From the NCBI GenBank assembly GCA_017474515.1, contig JAFVHN010000070.1, forward strand, positions 1 to 48,271: a DNA stretch of 48,271 bases, given 5' to 3'. Made by a program: the position numbers and the translations under genes. This DNA comes from Prevotella sp. (GTDB lineage Bacteria > Bacteroidota > Bacteroidia > Bacteroidales > Bacteroidaceae). Positions 1 through 7,483 of the stretch are shown here, piece by piece (the stretch's first letter is position 1; each line of letters opens with the position of its first letter). Below the pieces are notes generated by a model. That model was not told where the DNA came from and did no database searches. It was given only the letters and a program-made list of their open reading frames with translations.

Positions 1-1650
1 CGCCTCAACCAGGTGGCCGTATATCCCGGCCAGGAGAAAACGATTGTAGTGGAAAACCAGGGCAAGGCGTTGAAGCCCGACGTGCGCAATGCCCAGACGG
101 GCAAGCGTGCCGGCAAGGTTCGGCTGCTGCGTCAGTCGAAGTCGCCGTGGTCGGGGAAGACCTACGCCGTGTATGCCCTTGAGGGCCAGCTCCCCGAGGG
201 CGACTATGTGGTGAAGGCCGGTGCCGGCGAGGTGCCCTTCGCCGTCAAGTCCAACGCCCTTCGCGAGCTGGAGCAGGCGGCCATCAAGGCTTTCTACTAC
301 CAGCGCACGGCCATGCCCATCAAGGAGCCTTACGCCGGCGTGTGGAGCCGTCCTGCCGGCCACCCCGACAACGTGGTCTATGTGCATCCCTCGGCGGCGT
401 CGCCGGGCCGTCCCGCCGGAACCGTCATCTCCTCGCCGGGCGGATGGTACGACGCTGGCGACTACAACAAATACATTGTCAACTCGGCCTTCACCATCGG
501 CATCATGTTGCGAAGCTATGAGCAGAACCGCGATTATTTCGACCGCCTGAAGGTCAACATCCCCGAGAACGGCAACCAGACGGCCGACGTGCTCGACGAA
601 ATCATGTATAACCTGCGCTGGATGCTCACCATGCAAGACCCGTGGGACGGCGGCGTCTATCACAAGCTGACCACTCCCAACTTCGAGGGCTTCGTGATGC
701 CTTCCGACTGCCACCAGAAGCGCTATGTGGTGCAGAAGGGCGTTTGCGCCAGCTACGACTTTGCCGCCGTGATGGCCCAGGCCGCCCGCATCTTCAAGGG
801 CAGCCGCGACTATCCCGGTTTCTCCGAAGAGGCCACCCGTGCCGCCCTTGCCGCCTATCGCTGGGCCGAGGAGCACCCCGAGGCTCTTTACAACCAGGAT
901 GCCATGAACAAGGAGTTCGACCCCGACGTGAGCACCGGCACCTACGGCGACTGGGACTCGCGCGACGAGCGCTTCTGGGCGGCCACCGAGCTCTTCCTGC
1001 TCACCGCCGACCCCTTGTTCGAGCGCGATGCCGCCTGCAACATGCCCGCCCGCTTCCACCTCCCCACTTGGGGCAATGTGGCATCGCTGGGCGTCTATGA
1101 GTGGGCCATCCTGAAGCCCGACACCGAGCAGGGCATGAGCGGCCGCCGCATGATGACGGCCTATTGCGACAGCATTGTGAAGACCACCGCCACGAGTTGT
1201 TTCCAGACGCCCTCGGGCAATTCTCCGCGCGACTTCTTCTGGGGCTGCCTGGCCGAGAGCTTCTGCGCCTCGGGCGTCACGCTCCTCCATGTCTATCAGA
1301 TGACCGGCGACGGCCGCTACCTGACGGCCGCCCAGCAGAATGCCGACTACCTGCTTGGCCGCAACGCCACCGGCTATTGCTATGTGACCGGTTTCGGCAG
1401 CCGTCCGTCGTGCCATCCCCACCACCGCCTGTCGTCGGCCGACGGCATAGAGGCCCCCATTCCCGGCCTCCTGGTGGGCGGTCCCAATCCCGGCCAGCAA
1501 GACATCAGCAGCGGCCTTAAATATCCGTCGAAGCAGCCCGACGAGTCATATCTCGACGAGGAAGGCTCGTATGCCAGCAATGAGATTGCCATCAACTGGA
1601 ACGCCTCGCTGGTGGCCCTGGCCGGATGGATTGACGCGGTGGCGAAATGA
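1..1650 (+). CDS. Glycoside hydrolase family 9 endoglucanase, 5' end cut by window edge
   Basis: The frame is open from base 1 (reads RLNQVAVYPGQEK), so the start and any signal peptide lie outside the window. The first ~85 residues look like the Ig-like CelD_N domain that precedes the catalytic barrel in many GH9 enzymes. The (alpha/alpha)6 catalytic domain shows the GH9 signatures: GGWYDAGDYNKY with the two acidic residues D151 and D154 (numbered from base 1) expected to activate water, a CHPHHRLSS substrate-binding motif near the end, and the C-terminal SNEIAINWNASLVAL, where E528 would be the general acid. The family cleaves beta-1,4-glucans (cellulose, mixed-linkage glucan, sometimes xyloglucan) by inversion. 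An extracytoplasmic location is inferred. The stop codon is followed at once by a low-complexity island. Family very sure, substrate not determined. Confidence 0.93.
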   Translation, partial: RLNQVAVYPGQEKTIVVENQGKALKPDVRNAQTGKRAGKVRLLRQSKSPWSGKTYAVYALEGQLPEGDYVVKAGAGEVPFAVKSNALRELEQAAIKAFYYQRTAMPIKEPYAGVWSRPAGHPDNVVYVHPSAASPGRPAGTVISSPGGWYDAGDYNKYIVNSAFTIGIMLRSYEQNRDYFDRLKVNIPENGNQTADVLDEIMYNLRWMLTMQDPWDGGVYHKLTTPNFEGFVMPSDCHQKRYVVQKGVCASYDFAAVMAQAARIFKGSRDYPGFSEEATRAALAAYRWAEEHPEALYNQDAMNKEFDPDVSTGTYGDWDSRDERFWAATELFLLTADPLFERDAACNMPARFHLPTWGNVASLGVYEWAILKPDTEQGMSGRRMMTAYCDSIVKTTATSCFQTPSGNSPRDFFWGCLAESFCASGVTLLHVYQMTGDGRYLTAAQQNADYLLGRNATGYCYVTGFGSRPSCHPHHRLSSADGIEAPIPGLLVGGPNPGQQDISSGLKYPSKQPDESYLDEEGSYASNEIAINWNASLVALAGWIDAVAK

Positions 1651-1779
1651 ATATAATTAGGAATGAGGAATTAGGAATGAGGAATTATTTCATCCCAATT
1701 CCCAATTCCCAATTCCCAATTCCTAATTCCTAATTCCTCATTCCTCAGTCCTCATTCCTCATTCCTCATTATTCAAGCA
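1651..1779. repeat. Low-complexity island, GGAATTAGGAATGA type, folded back on itself
   Basis: Words of the type GGAATTA and GGAATGA repeat from about 1656 to 1687. The complementary words (TAATTCC, TCATTCC, plus a CCCAATT variant) run from about 1695 to 1770, so the spacer can form a long imperfect hairpin. It begins directly after the GH9 stop codon and ends about 10 bases before the next start. It may serve as a terminator or attenuator; that is inference. The same word family returns at 45384-45580. Confidence 0.85.
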
Positions 1780-2442
1780 ATGACATTAAGTTTTATCATC
1801 CGCATCAGCGTGGCGGCCCTCCTTGGCGGCATCATCGGCCTCGACCGCGAATACCGTGCGAAGGATGCCGGTTTCCGCACCCATTTCCTGGTGGCCCTGG
1901 GCAGTGCGCTGTTCATGGTGGTGTCGCAATTCGGCTTCGGCGAGGTGGTGGGCCATGTGGGCATCCGCCTCGACCCGTCGCGCGTTGCCTCCCAGGTGGT
2001 GTCGGGCATCGGTTTCATCGGCGCCGGCACCATTATCTTTCAGAAACATGTGCTCAAGGGCCTCACCACGGCCGCCGGCATCTGGTGTACGGCGGCCATC
2101 GGTCTGGCCTGCGGTTCCGGGCTGTTTGTGCTGGCATCGGCGGCCACCTTCCTGGCCCTGCTGTGCCTCGAGGCATTCAATTTCTTCCTCCACCGTTTCG
2201 GCGCCCGCACGGTAAGCATCACGCTGACGGCCCCCTCCAAGGAGAATGTGGGAAGAGTCATCGATGTGCTTGAGCGCGCCAACGTGAAGATAGGCACCTA
2301 CCACATGGAGCGCGTGACAACCGCCGACGGGCACCACTACACCGTTCAGATGGACCTGCGCGTAAGGCGCGAGAGGTACATCGCCCGCCTGCTGGAACTG
2401 ATGCGCGATTTCGATGGCGTGAGCATCGAGAACGTGGAATAA
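1780..2442 (+). CDS. MgtC/SapB family membrane protein
   Basis: A 220-residue protein that matches the MgtC/SapB family in length and order: about four hydrophobic segments in the first 135 residues (RISVAALLGGIIGLDREYR, then THFLVALGSALFMVVSQ, VVSGIGFIGAGTIIF, and a Gly/Ala-rich pair), followed by a soluble C-terminal domain of ~75 residues with an ACT-like look (VSITLTAPSKENVGRVIDVL). The GLDRE and GIGFIGAG motifs are family hallmarks. MgtC proteins sit in the inner membrane and are tied to magnesium limitation and virulence in some pathogens; most environmental homologues have no proven role. The start ATG follows the low-complexity island by 10 bases. No Bacteroidetes-type promoter was seen upstream, so it may be read from the GH9 transcript. 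Confidence 0.9.
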   Translation: MTLSFIIRISVAALLGGIIGLDREYRAKDAGFRTHFLVALGSALFMVVSQFGFGEVVGHVGIRLDPSRVASQVVSGIGFIGAGTIIFQKHVLKGLTTAAGIWCTAAIGLACGSGLFVLASAATFLALLCLEAFNFFLHRFGARTVSITLTAPSKENVGRVIDVLERANVKIGTYHMERVTTADGHHYTVQMDLRVRRERYIARLLELMRDFDGVSIENVE

Positions 2443-2487
2443 GGGCCCGCAATTTGCCTCTGGAAGGTGGATAGCAATATAGGCAGA

Positions 2488-2697
2488 AATTGGTAAAAAA
2501 TCTTGACAAAATGGCAAATTTTTGGGTTGTTTTGTAACGTGTTGATAATCAGTGGGTTTAAAATCGGCTGAGGTTTGACCGCAAATTGAGGGGAGAGATT
2601 TGCCAAATTGAAGGTAGAGAATTGGCAAATTTCTCCCCTCAATTTGCGGTTAAACTTTTTTATGGACGTAAAAAACGTTGAAAAATCTTGACAAAAC
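2488..2697 (-). repeat. Palindromic ~210 bp element, copy 1 (minus orientation)
   Basis: The ends carry the same word in direct orientation, AAAAATCTTGACAAAA (about 2495-2510 and 2681-2696). In the middle an inverted repeat begins TTTGACCGCAAATTGAGGGG (from 2574) and closes with CCCCTCAATTTGCGGTTAAA (ending about 2654). Between the arms are two inverted TTTGCCAA words. An asymmetric stretch with GTTGATAATCA and GTTTAAAAT lies on the left. Four further copies exist in this window. Confidence 0.88.
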
Positions 2698-2747
2698 AGG
2701 CGCTTCGCTAAATGATAATTGCTAAATGATAAAGCCGGCGGCAGTTG

Positions 2748-2812
2748 TAGGAGCCGACGCTATAGGAGCCGACGCTGTAGGAGCCGACGCCTCCGAGCGT
2801 CGGAGTAACTAT
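2748..2812. repeat. GC-rich palindromic repeat with a 15 bp unit in triplicate
   Basis: TAGGAGCCGACGCTA and close variants occur three times head to tail (2748, 2763, 2778). The last copy runs into CTCCGAGCGTCGGAGTAAC, so CCGACGC pairs with GCGTCGG across a six-base loop. It belongs to the repeat family also found at 3020, 3092, 3329, 16184, 16479 and 16872. Confidence 0.85.
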
Positions 2813-3019
2813 ATTTCGCCCCTTGTTCTGCCGAATTTGCAATTCGCGGTTTTCCGTAGGGACATACTTTATGTATGTCCGAAATCACCTGAGAACATCC
2901 GAAAACACGTGATAATGCGGGGCGGGCGGACATACATAAAATAAGTCCATACGCGCATTTTTGTTCTGCCAGATAATTCAGTTGAGCGGGGGAAATTCGC
3001 CTGAACGGGTGCCGAATCG

Positions 3020-3120
3020 TAGGAGCCGACGCAATAGGAGCCGACGCCTCCGAGCGTCGGAGCAACTATATTTTGCCGAGCAATAATATATACTCCGACG
3101 CTTGGAAGCGTCGGCTCCTA
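3020..3120. repeat. GC-rich palindromic repeats, two facing units
   Basis: The first unit (3020-3068) has TAGGAGCCGACGC twice, then CTCCGAGCGTCGGAGCAAC. The second unit (3092-3120) reads ACTCCGACGCTTGGAAGCGT followed by CGGCTCCTA and forms a CGACGCTT/AAGCGTCG hairpin. The units face each other around an AT-rich centre, like a bacterial interspersed mosaic element. No transposase of the REP-associated kind is in the window. Confidence 0.83.
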
Positions 3121-3202
3121 TCGTATCGGTAACTATATTTTGCCGAACAAAAAAGTAAAGTTAGTCCGACTTTGTTCTGCCGAATTTGCAATTCGGCAGA
3201 AG

Positions 3203-3272
3203 TGAGTATCAGCATTTTCAATGCGAAATAAATAGTGTCTTGCGTATCTCGGATTACAAATCCTGATACTCA
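3203..3272. repeat. 70-base inverted repeat, possible structured RNA or hairpin
   Basis: TGAGTATCAG (3203-3212) is exactly complementary to CTGATACTCA (3263-3272). Inside the right half, GGATTACAAATCC can form a small stem of its own. No function is recognised. It sits about 300 bases ahead of the next gene, well upstream of the proposed promoter, so it is not part of that gene's leader. Confidence 0.5.
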
Positions 3273-3328
3273 TGGCAGGCGAATTGCAAATTCGCCTGAA
3301 CGGGGGTTTCGCCGCACAATAATATATA

Positions 3329-3371
3329 GTCCGACGCTTGGAAGCGTCGGCTCCTTATCGGCTCCTATCGT
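3329..3371. repeat. GC-rich palindromic repeat
   Basis: TCCGACGCTTGGAAGCGTCGG followed by CTCCTTATCGGCTCCTATCG. This is a nine-base hairpin of the same family as 3092-3120, with the outer GGCTCCT word duplicated. Confidence 0.8.
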
Positions 3372-3491
3372 ATTTCCGAACGGAATAGATGATTTGGAAA
3401 CAAATATCGCGTATGGGCAACAATGTCAATACTTTATGTTAAGTAGTGCAAAAAAATCCGTTGCAAAGGGGTGAATATGGAAAAAAAGTGC

Positions 3492-3499
3492 TAACTTTG
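3492..3499 (+). promoter_or_regulatory. Probable -7 element (TAACTTTG) for the L7/L12-like adhesin gene
   Basis: TAACTTTG fits the Bacteroidetes -7 consensus TAnnTTTG, and the preceding region is A-rich. No good TTTG lies at the usual 19-22 bp spacing (the nearest TTGC, at 3461, is 28 bp away), so the call is moderate. It would leave a leader of roughly 75 bases. Confidence 0.5.
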
Positions 3500-3579
3500 G
3501 GGTGTTCGAATTACAAAGCCTGTGCACAAAAAAGAATAATATCCCCTAAATAACTAATTATCAACCAATAAGAACTATT

Positions 3580-6500
3580 ATGGAAAAGAAATTTACATTG
3601 TTGCTCCTTGCCTTTCTGGCAATGGCGTTCACGATGCGTGCGGCCCAGCCGCCTGCCGTGCAAAGTATGGAAACGCCCACGTGGAAGGTAACGCTGTTGG
3701 AAATTGGCTCCAGCAAGACGTCAGTCATCCAGGTAGTGAGAAACCATACCGGCCTGGGGCTTATGGAAGCCAAGAGACTTGTGGAGTCGGCGCCCTGTGT
3801 CGTCTTGGAAAACTCCATGTACGAGCCCGCCAAGAGTTTCTACGATGACCTGATTGCTGCGGGAGCCACCGCCGAGCTCACCGACACCGACCCTGGGGGC
3901 GCCACCAACCTCGGTTGGTGCGTTGACCTGTTGGCAGTCGGCAATTCCACCGCTGCCGTCATAGGCGTTCTCAGGAACGAGTTAGGCCTCGGCCTTATGG
4001 AGGCCCGCGAACTCCTCAACTCCCTCCCCGTCAACCTGCTCTACAACGTGTCGCGTGCCCCTGCGCAGAGCCTTTACGACAAACTTGTGAATGTGGGCGC
4101 CCAGGCCAGCATGTACCAGCTGTCGATGACCTTGACGGCACCCACCGACCTGAATGTCAGCGACATCCTGGGCACCAAGGCCACCGTGGGCTGGCAGAAA
4201 GGCGGCACCGAGAACAAGTGGATGATAAGATACGGCATTCCCGAATTTTCCGGCGGTTTTGTCAACCTCACCTTTGATTTCGAGGACAATACCTTGCAGG
4301 GATTGACGCGCATTGACGGCGACGGCGACCATTTTAGCGTAGACGCAGTCAATTCTACCCCCCATGGCGGCGATCACGGCTTGATATCGTGGTGGGGCGA
4401 TGTTACCACCGACAACTGGGCCGTGTTGCCGAAGGTGCCGCTTGGCGGCGAACTGCGCTTCTGGGCTTACTTGGGTGGCTCGGAAGACGAGGCTGTGACG
4501 GTATGGGTTTCCACCACCGGCAACACCAACCCTGCCGACTTCACGCAGGTGTCGGAGGCCATGGTGCCCTCTGCGCCGAAAACCTATGAGGAGTTTGTGG
4601 TGGACCTCAGCGCCTATGCCGGACAGGAGGGCTACATTGCCATCCGCCACACCGACCCGGAAAAATTCAGCGCTTTTTTCGACGACATCACTTACTCCCT
4701 TGAAAGCTCCTTCACCGTTGACAACTGGATGTCGGCGAGGGACATCACTCAAACCTCAACCCAGATTTCGGGCTTGAACCCCGAGACCACATACGCGGTG
4801 CAGGTGTGCGCCACGCAGGGCGACAACATCAGCCCGTGGACCGACGCTGAATTGTTTACGACAAAAACGATTCTTCCACCTCATGACCTCAAGGCCATCG
4901 TGCAGTCGCAGACCGCGGCGAGGCTGGAATGGGAGCCGGGCGGCGAAGAAGACTACAGCATAGTGCGCTGCTGGAAAGACGAGACCCTCTATGATTTTGA
5001 GCGCAGAATCACCTCCGACTGGACATTGACCGATGCCGACGGCGACAGCTATAACTGGAGGCAATACGACGATAATGACGTTCCCCACAGCGGCATTGCC
5101 TACATGTACTCTTGGGGAAGGACCGGTGTTGACAACTGGCTCATCCTTCCCAAGCGCGAGCTGGGCGGGCTCTTTACCGTCTGGGCACGCTGTTATTATT
5201 ATTCCTCTAAGTCCAAATTCGCCATCTATGTGTCAACCACCGGTAAAAATCCGGAGGATTTCACGCAGGTTTCGGATGTTATTGTCGCCGACGATGTCTA
5301 TCGCAATTATTTTGTCATGCTCAACGCCTACGACGGCCAGGAGGGATATGTGGCCATCCGCCACTTTGATTGCGAGACCACGCTGGTGGTTGACGACATC
5401 GGCGTGATACCGGCCGACCAAATCAAGGCCTTCCAGACCGACATGCAGCAGGCCACCTTCAGCACCCTGGAGGCAGACACGCCCTACTGCGCCACGGTGC
5501 AGGGCATAGCCGCCGACAACAGCTTCAAGACCCCCTGGGCCGATGTCATCTCCTTCAGGACCATGGGCGACGTGGTGTTCATGACCGACGGCAACTGGAA
5601 CAACCCCGCATGCTGGTACAACAACCGCGTGCCGCCCGCAGGCAGCAATGTCACCATCAATGCCAATGTGACTATTCCCGCCGGCTACCTGGCCGACGTG
5701 AATACGCTGACCGTGGCTGAGAACGGCCGCGTCATCGTTGCCGACGGCGGACAGCTGAAGCTTGTAAGCTCTAACAGCGACAAGTTTGTGATGCAGAAAC
5801 AAATCCAGGCCAACAAGTACTACTATGTGGGCTGGCCGATGTCCAACGGCGGCCGCATTCCCGACGAAATGCTGGAGGGCAACTACACCCTTGAAACTTT
5901 CAACCAGGGCAAGGGCTGGCAGCGCGCAAGCTTCAACAGCACACTCCGCGGCTTCCAAGCCTACCGCTACTCCAACGACCACGCGCTCACCATCGAGGTG
6001 GAGGGCCAGCCCTACTTCAACTACACGAGGAGTTACTCTCTCTCGTACAACAGCAGTGCCTCCACCTGGCAGGGCTATAACTTCGTGGCAAATCCCTTCC
6101 CCAGCGAGTGCTACGTGACCGAGGACTATGCCGGCACCACGGCGCGGCCCTACTGGCTGATGAACGCCCGCGGCGAACTGGAGCCCGCCTCAGGCCCCAT
6201 AGCACCCCTGCAGGGCTTCTTCGTGAAAGCCAGTGACAGCAACGACATTCTCTACTGCACCACCAAAGTGCCGCAGTACACCGACCCCATCCAGACGCCT
6301 GAGAACCTGACGGCCACCGTGGACCGCAACACCGCCAAGCTCAGCTGGACCGGCCACGACGAGCACAGGTGGAACATCCGCTACCGCGAGGCCGACAACG
6401 GCACCTGGCAATATTGGGACTTTGAGGACGGCACCATGCAGGGCTGGACCTCGCTCGATGCCGACGGCGACGGTTATGGATGGAATTGGTCCCTCAGCTA

Positions 6501-7164
6501 TTATTACTCCCACGGCGGGGATTGTCTTCTTTTCTCCAAATCTTACACTGGCACCGACGACTACCTCATCTCGCCCAAGCTGACACTGGGCGGCGTGTTC
6601 TCCATGTGGGTGAGGGGAAGTTCGAACAAGGAGCATTTCACCGTGTATTACTCGAAGAACAACTGGAACACGGCGCAGTTCAGCCAGGCCTCGCAGGAGT
6701 ATGTGCATGGTACGAGCGCCTACCGGCAGTATTCCATTGACCTAAGCGACATGGATGCCACAGGGCAGGGATACATCATCGTGCGCCACCACAACAGCAC
6801 AAAGGGCAACAACCTTTGCATCGACGACATTTCCTACCTCCTCTACCCCGAAACGGGATATGTGGAAGCCGGGGAGTGGCAGTCGAAAGGCGTACACAGC
6901 AATCCCTTCCGCCTCACCGGGCTGAAGGAGCACACCAAGTATGATGTTCAGGTGCAGGGCATCTTCGCCGGAGAGGGCAGGGTGAGCGACTGGAGCGACA
7001 TTGTGCAGTTCACCACCGCCGGCGGACAGCCCACGGGCATCGTCGATGCTCAGCAGGTGAGCGACAACGACGAGTGGTACTCGGTTGACGGCCAGAAGCT
7101 CAACCAGCGGCCCACCAAGCGCGGACTGTACATTCACAACGGGCAGAAGGTCGTGGTGAGATAA
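3580..7164 (+). CDS. Exported protein with two L7/L12-like domains and nested Fn3/cleaved-adhesin modules
   Basis: A 1194-residue secreted protein. Residues 1-22 are a signal peptide (KK, hydrophobic core, AAQ). Residues 34-101 and 112-181 each match the C-terminal domain of ribosomal protein L7/L12 (VIQVVRNHTGLGLMEAKRLV and VIGVLRNELGLGLMEARELL). Three modules follow (about 186-430, 432-665, 905-1150). In each, a fibronectin type III domain begins with its first strands (for example APTDLNVSD...TVGWQKGG), is interrupted by a ~160-residue cleaved-adhesin/choice-of-anchor-J domain (FDFEDNTLQGLTRIDGDGD...NWAVLPKV...GYIAIRHTD), and then resumes (ISGLNPETTYAVQV...FTT). Residues ~665-900 are a beta-rich region of the kind found in surface proteins. 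The tail (residues 1165-1194: WYSVDGQKLNQ, RGLYI, GQKVVVR) is like that of the two LRR proteins downstream. Likely surface-exposed or released; ligand unknown. Transcribed alone. Confidence 0.85.
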   Translation: MEKKFTLLLLAFLAMAFTMRAAQPPAVQSMETPTWKVTLLEIGSSKTSVIQVVRNHTGLGLMEAKRLVESAPCVVLENSMYEPAKSFYDDLIAAGATAELTDTDPGGATNLGWCVDLLAVGNSTAAVIGVLRNELGLGLMEARELLNSLPVNLLYNVSRAPAQSLYDKLVNVGAQASMYQLSMTLTAPTDLNVSDILGTKATVGWQKGGTENKWMIRYGIPEFSGGFVNLTFDFEDNTLQGLTRIDGDGDHFSVDAVNSTPHGGDHGLISWWGDVTTDNWAVLPKVPLGGELRFWAYLGGSEDEAVTVWVSTTGNTNPADFTQVSEAMVPSAPKTYEEFVVDLSAYAGQEGYIAIRHTDPEKFSAFFDDITYSLESSFTVDNWMSARDITQTSTQISGLNPETTYAVQVCATQGDNISPWTDAELFTTKTILPPHDLKAIVQSQTAARLEWEPGGEEDYSIVRCWKDETLYDFERRITSDWTLTDADGDSYNWRQYDDNDVPHSGIAYMYSWGRTGVDNWLILPKRELGGLFTVWARCYYYSSKSKFAIYVSTTGKNPEDFTQVSDVIVADDVYRNYFVMLNAYDGQEGYVAIRHFDCETTLVVDDIGVIPADQIKAFQTDMQQATFSTLEADTPYCATVQGIAADNSFKTPWADVISFRTMGDVVFMTDGNWNNPACWYNNRVPPAGSNVTINANVTIPAGYLADVNTLTVAENGRVIVADGGQLKLVSSNSDKFVMQKQIQANKYYYVGWPMSNGGRIPDEMLEGNYTLETFNQGKGWQRASFNSTLRGFQAYRYSNDHALTIEVEGQPYFNYTRSYSLSYNSSASTWQGYNFVANPFPSECYVTEDYAGTTARPYWLMNARGELEPASGPIAPLQGFFVKASDSNDILYCTTKVPQYTDPIQTPENLTATVDRNTAKLSWTGHDEHRWNIRYREADNGTWQYWDFEDGTMQGWTSLDADGDGYGWNWSLSYYYSHGGDCLLFSKSYTGTDDYLISPKLTLGGVFSMWVRGSSNKEHFTVYYSKNNWNTAQFSQASQEYVHGTSAYRQYSIDLSDMDATGQGYIIVRHHNSTKGNNLCIDDISYLLYPETGYVEAGEWQSKGVHSNPFRLTGLKEHTKYDVQVQGIFAGEGRVSDWSDIVQFTTAGGQPTGIVDAQQVSDNDEWYSVDGQKLNQRPTKRGLYIHNGQKVVVR

Positions 7165-7186
7165 TTCATGTTCCTCTTGCAAGCAT

Positions 7187-7277
7187 AAGGAGTTTAGGAG
7201 TTTAGACATTAGTTTTGTTCGGTGCCTGATGAAATGAGCACGACAACAGTATTGTCTAAACTCCTAAACTCCTTTTT
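7187..7277 (+). terminator. Long-stem hairpin made of AAACTCC-type repeats, possible terminator
   Basis: The 22-base arm at 7187-7208 (AAGGAGTTTAGGAG...) is perfectly complementary to 7253-7274 and the stem is followed by a short T run. The loop of ~44 bases is long for an intrinsic terminator. It starts 22 bases after the stop codon of the adhesin-like gene. Hairpin certain, terminator role inferred. Confidence 0.5.
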
Positions 7278-7332
7278 CTTGCAAATGAGCACGACAACAG
7301 TATTGTCTAAACTCCTAAACTCCCAAACTCCT
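7232..7332. repeat. Direct repeat of ~40 bp, GTCTAAACTCCTAAACTCC type
   Basis: AAATGAGCACGACAACAGTA plus TTGTCTAAACTCCTAAACTCC occurs twice, 51 bases apart, and then degrades into CCCAAACTCCTGAACTCC. The word family recurs at 39320-39360, 40555-40680, 44840-44876 and 47965-48010. Confidence 0.85.
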
Positions 7333-7416
7333 GAACTCCTTACTTAATAATAATGTGCCCTCGATTCTTTTTATCTTTTTAACTTTTCACCTTTTTCCTT
7401 TTTCATCATTTCTTTG

Positions 7417-7424
7417 TACCTTTG
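7417..7424 (+). promoter_or_regulatory. Probable -7 element (TACCTTTG) for the helicase-nuclease gene
   Basis: TACCTTTG matches TAnnTTTG and lies 60 bases before the start codon. The -33 region is T-rich without a clear TTTG, so strength is uncertain. Confidence 0.5.
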
Positions 7425-7483
7425 TAGCCATTCTATAAAATTTCCGCTGCAACGCGTTTGCAGAAGATAAATATCTACGACCC

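Larger units (their letters stand above)
2443..3579. other. 1.1 kb intergenic repeat cluster
   Basis: No gene is supported here. From left to right it holds a ~210 bp palindromic element, a linker GCGCTTCGCTAAATGATAA with its second half repeated, a 15 bp unit repeated three times, GC-rich hairpins, GGACATAC/GTATGTCC hairpins near 2860 and 2930, GAATTTGCAATTC-like palindromes near 2830, 3182 and 3280, and finally a promoter. Short open frames in it are formed by repeated GGAGCCGACGC units and have no coding character. Confidence 0.8.

Noticed and set aside
1651-1779. Possible CRISPR array in the short repeats (also 45384-45580)
   Set aside because: The words are 7-8 bases, contiguous, without spacers of constant length, and no cas gene is present.
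2726-2944. Small protein-coding gene rich in VGADA repeats
   Set aside because: The repeats are the translation of GGAGCCGACGC palindromic units, the frame continues through other non-coding repeats, and the same DNA is found inverted elsewhere in non-coding spacers.
3679-4122. A true ribosomal protein L7/L12 gene
   Set aside because: The domains are behind a signal peptide, duplicated, lack the L7/L12 N-terminal dimerisation part, and are fused to adhesin modules.
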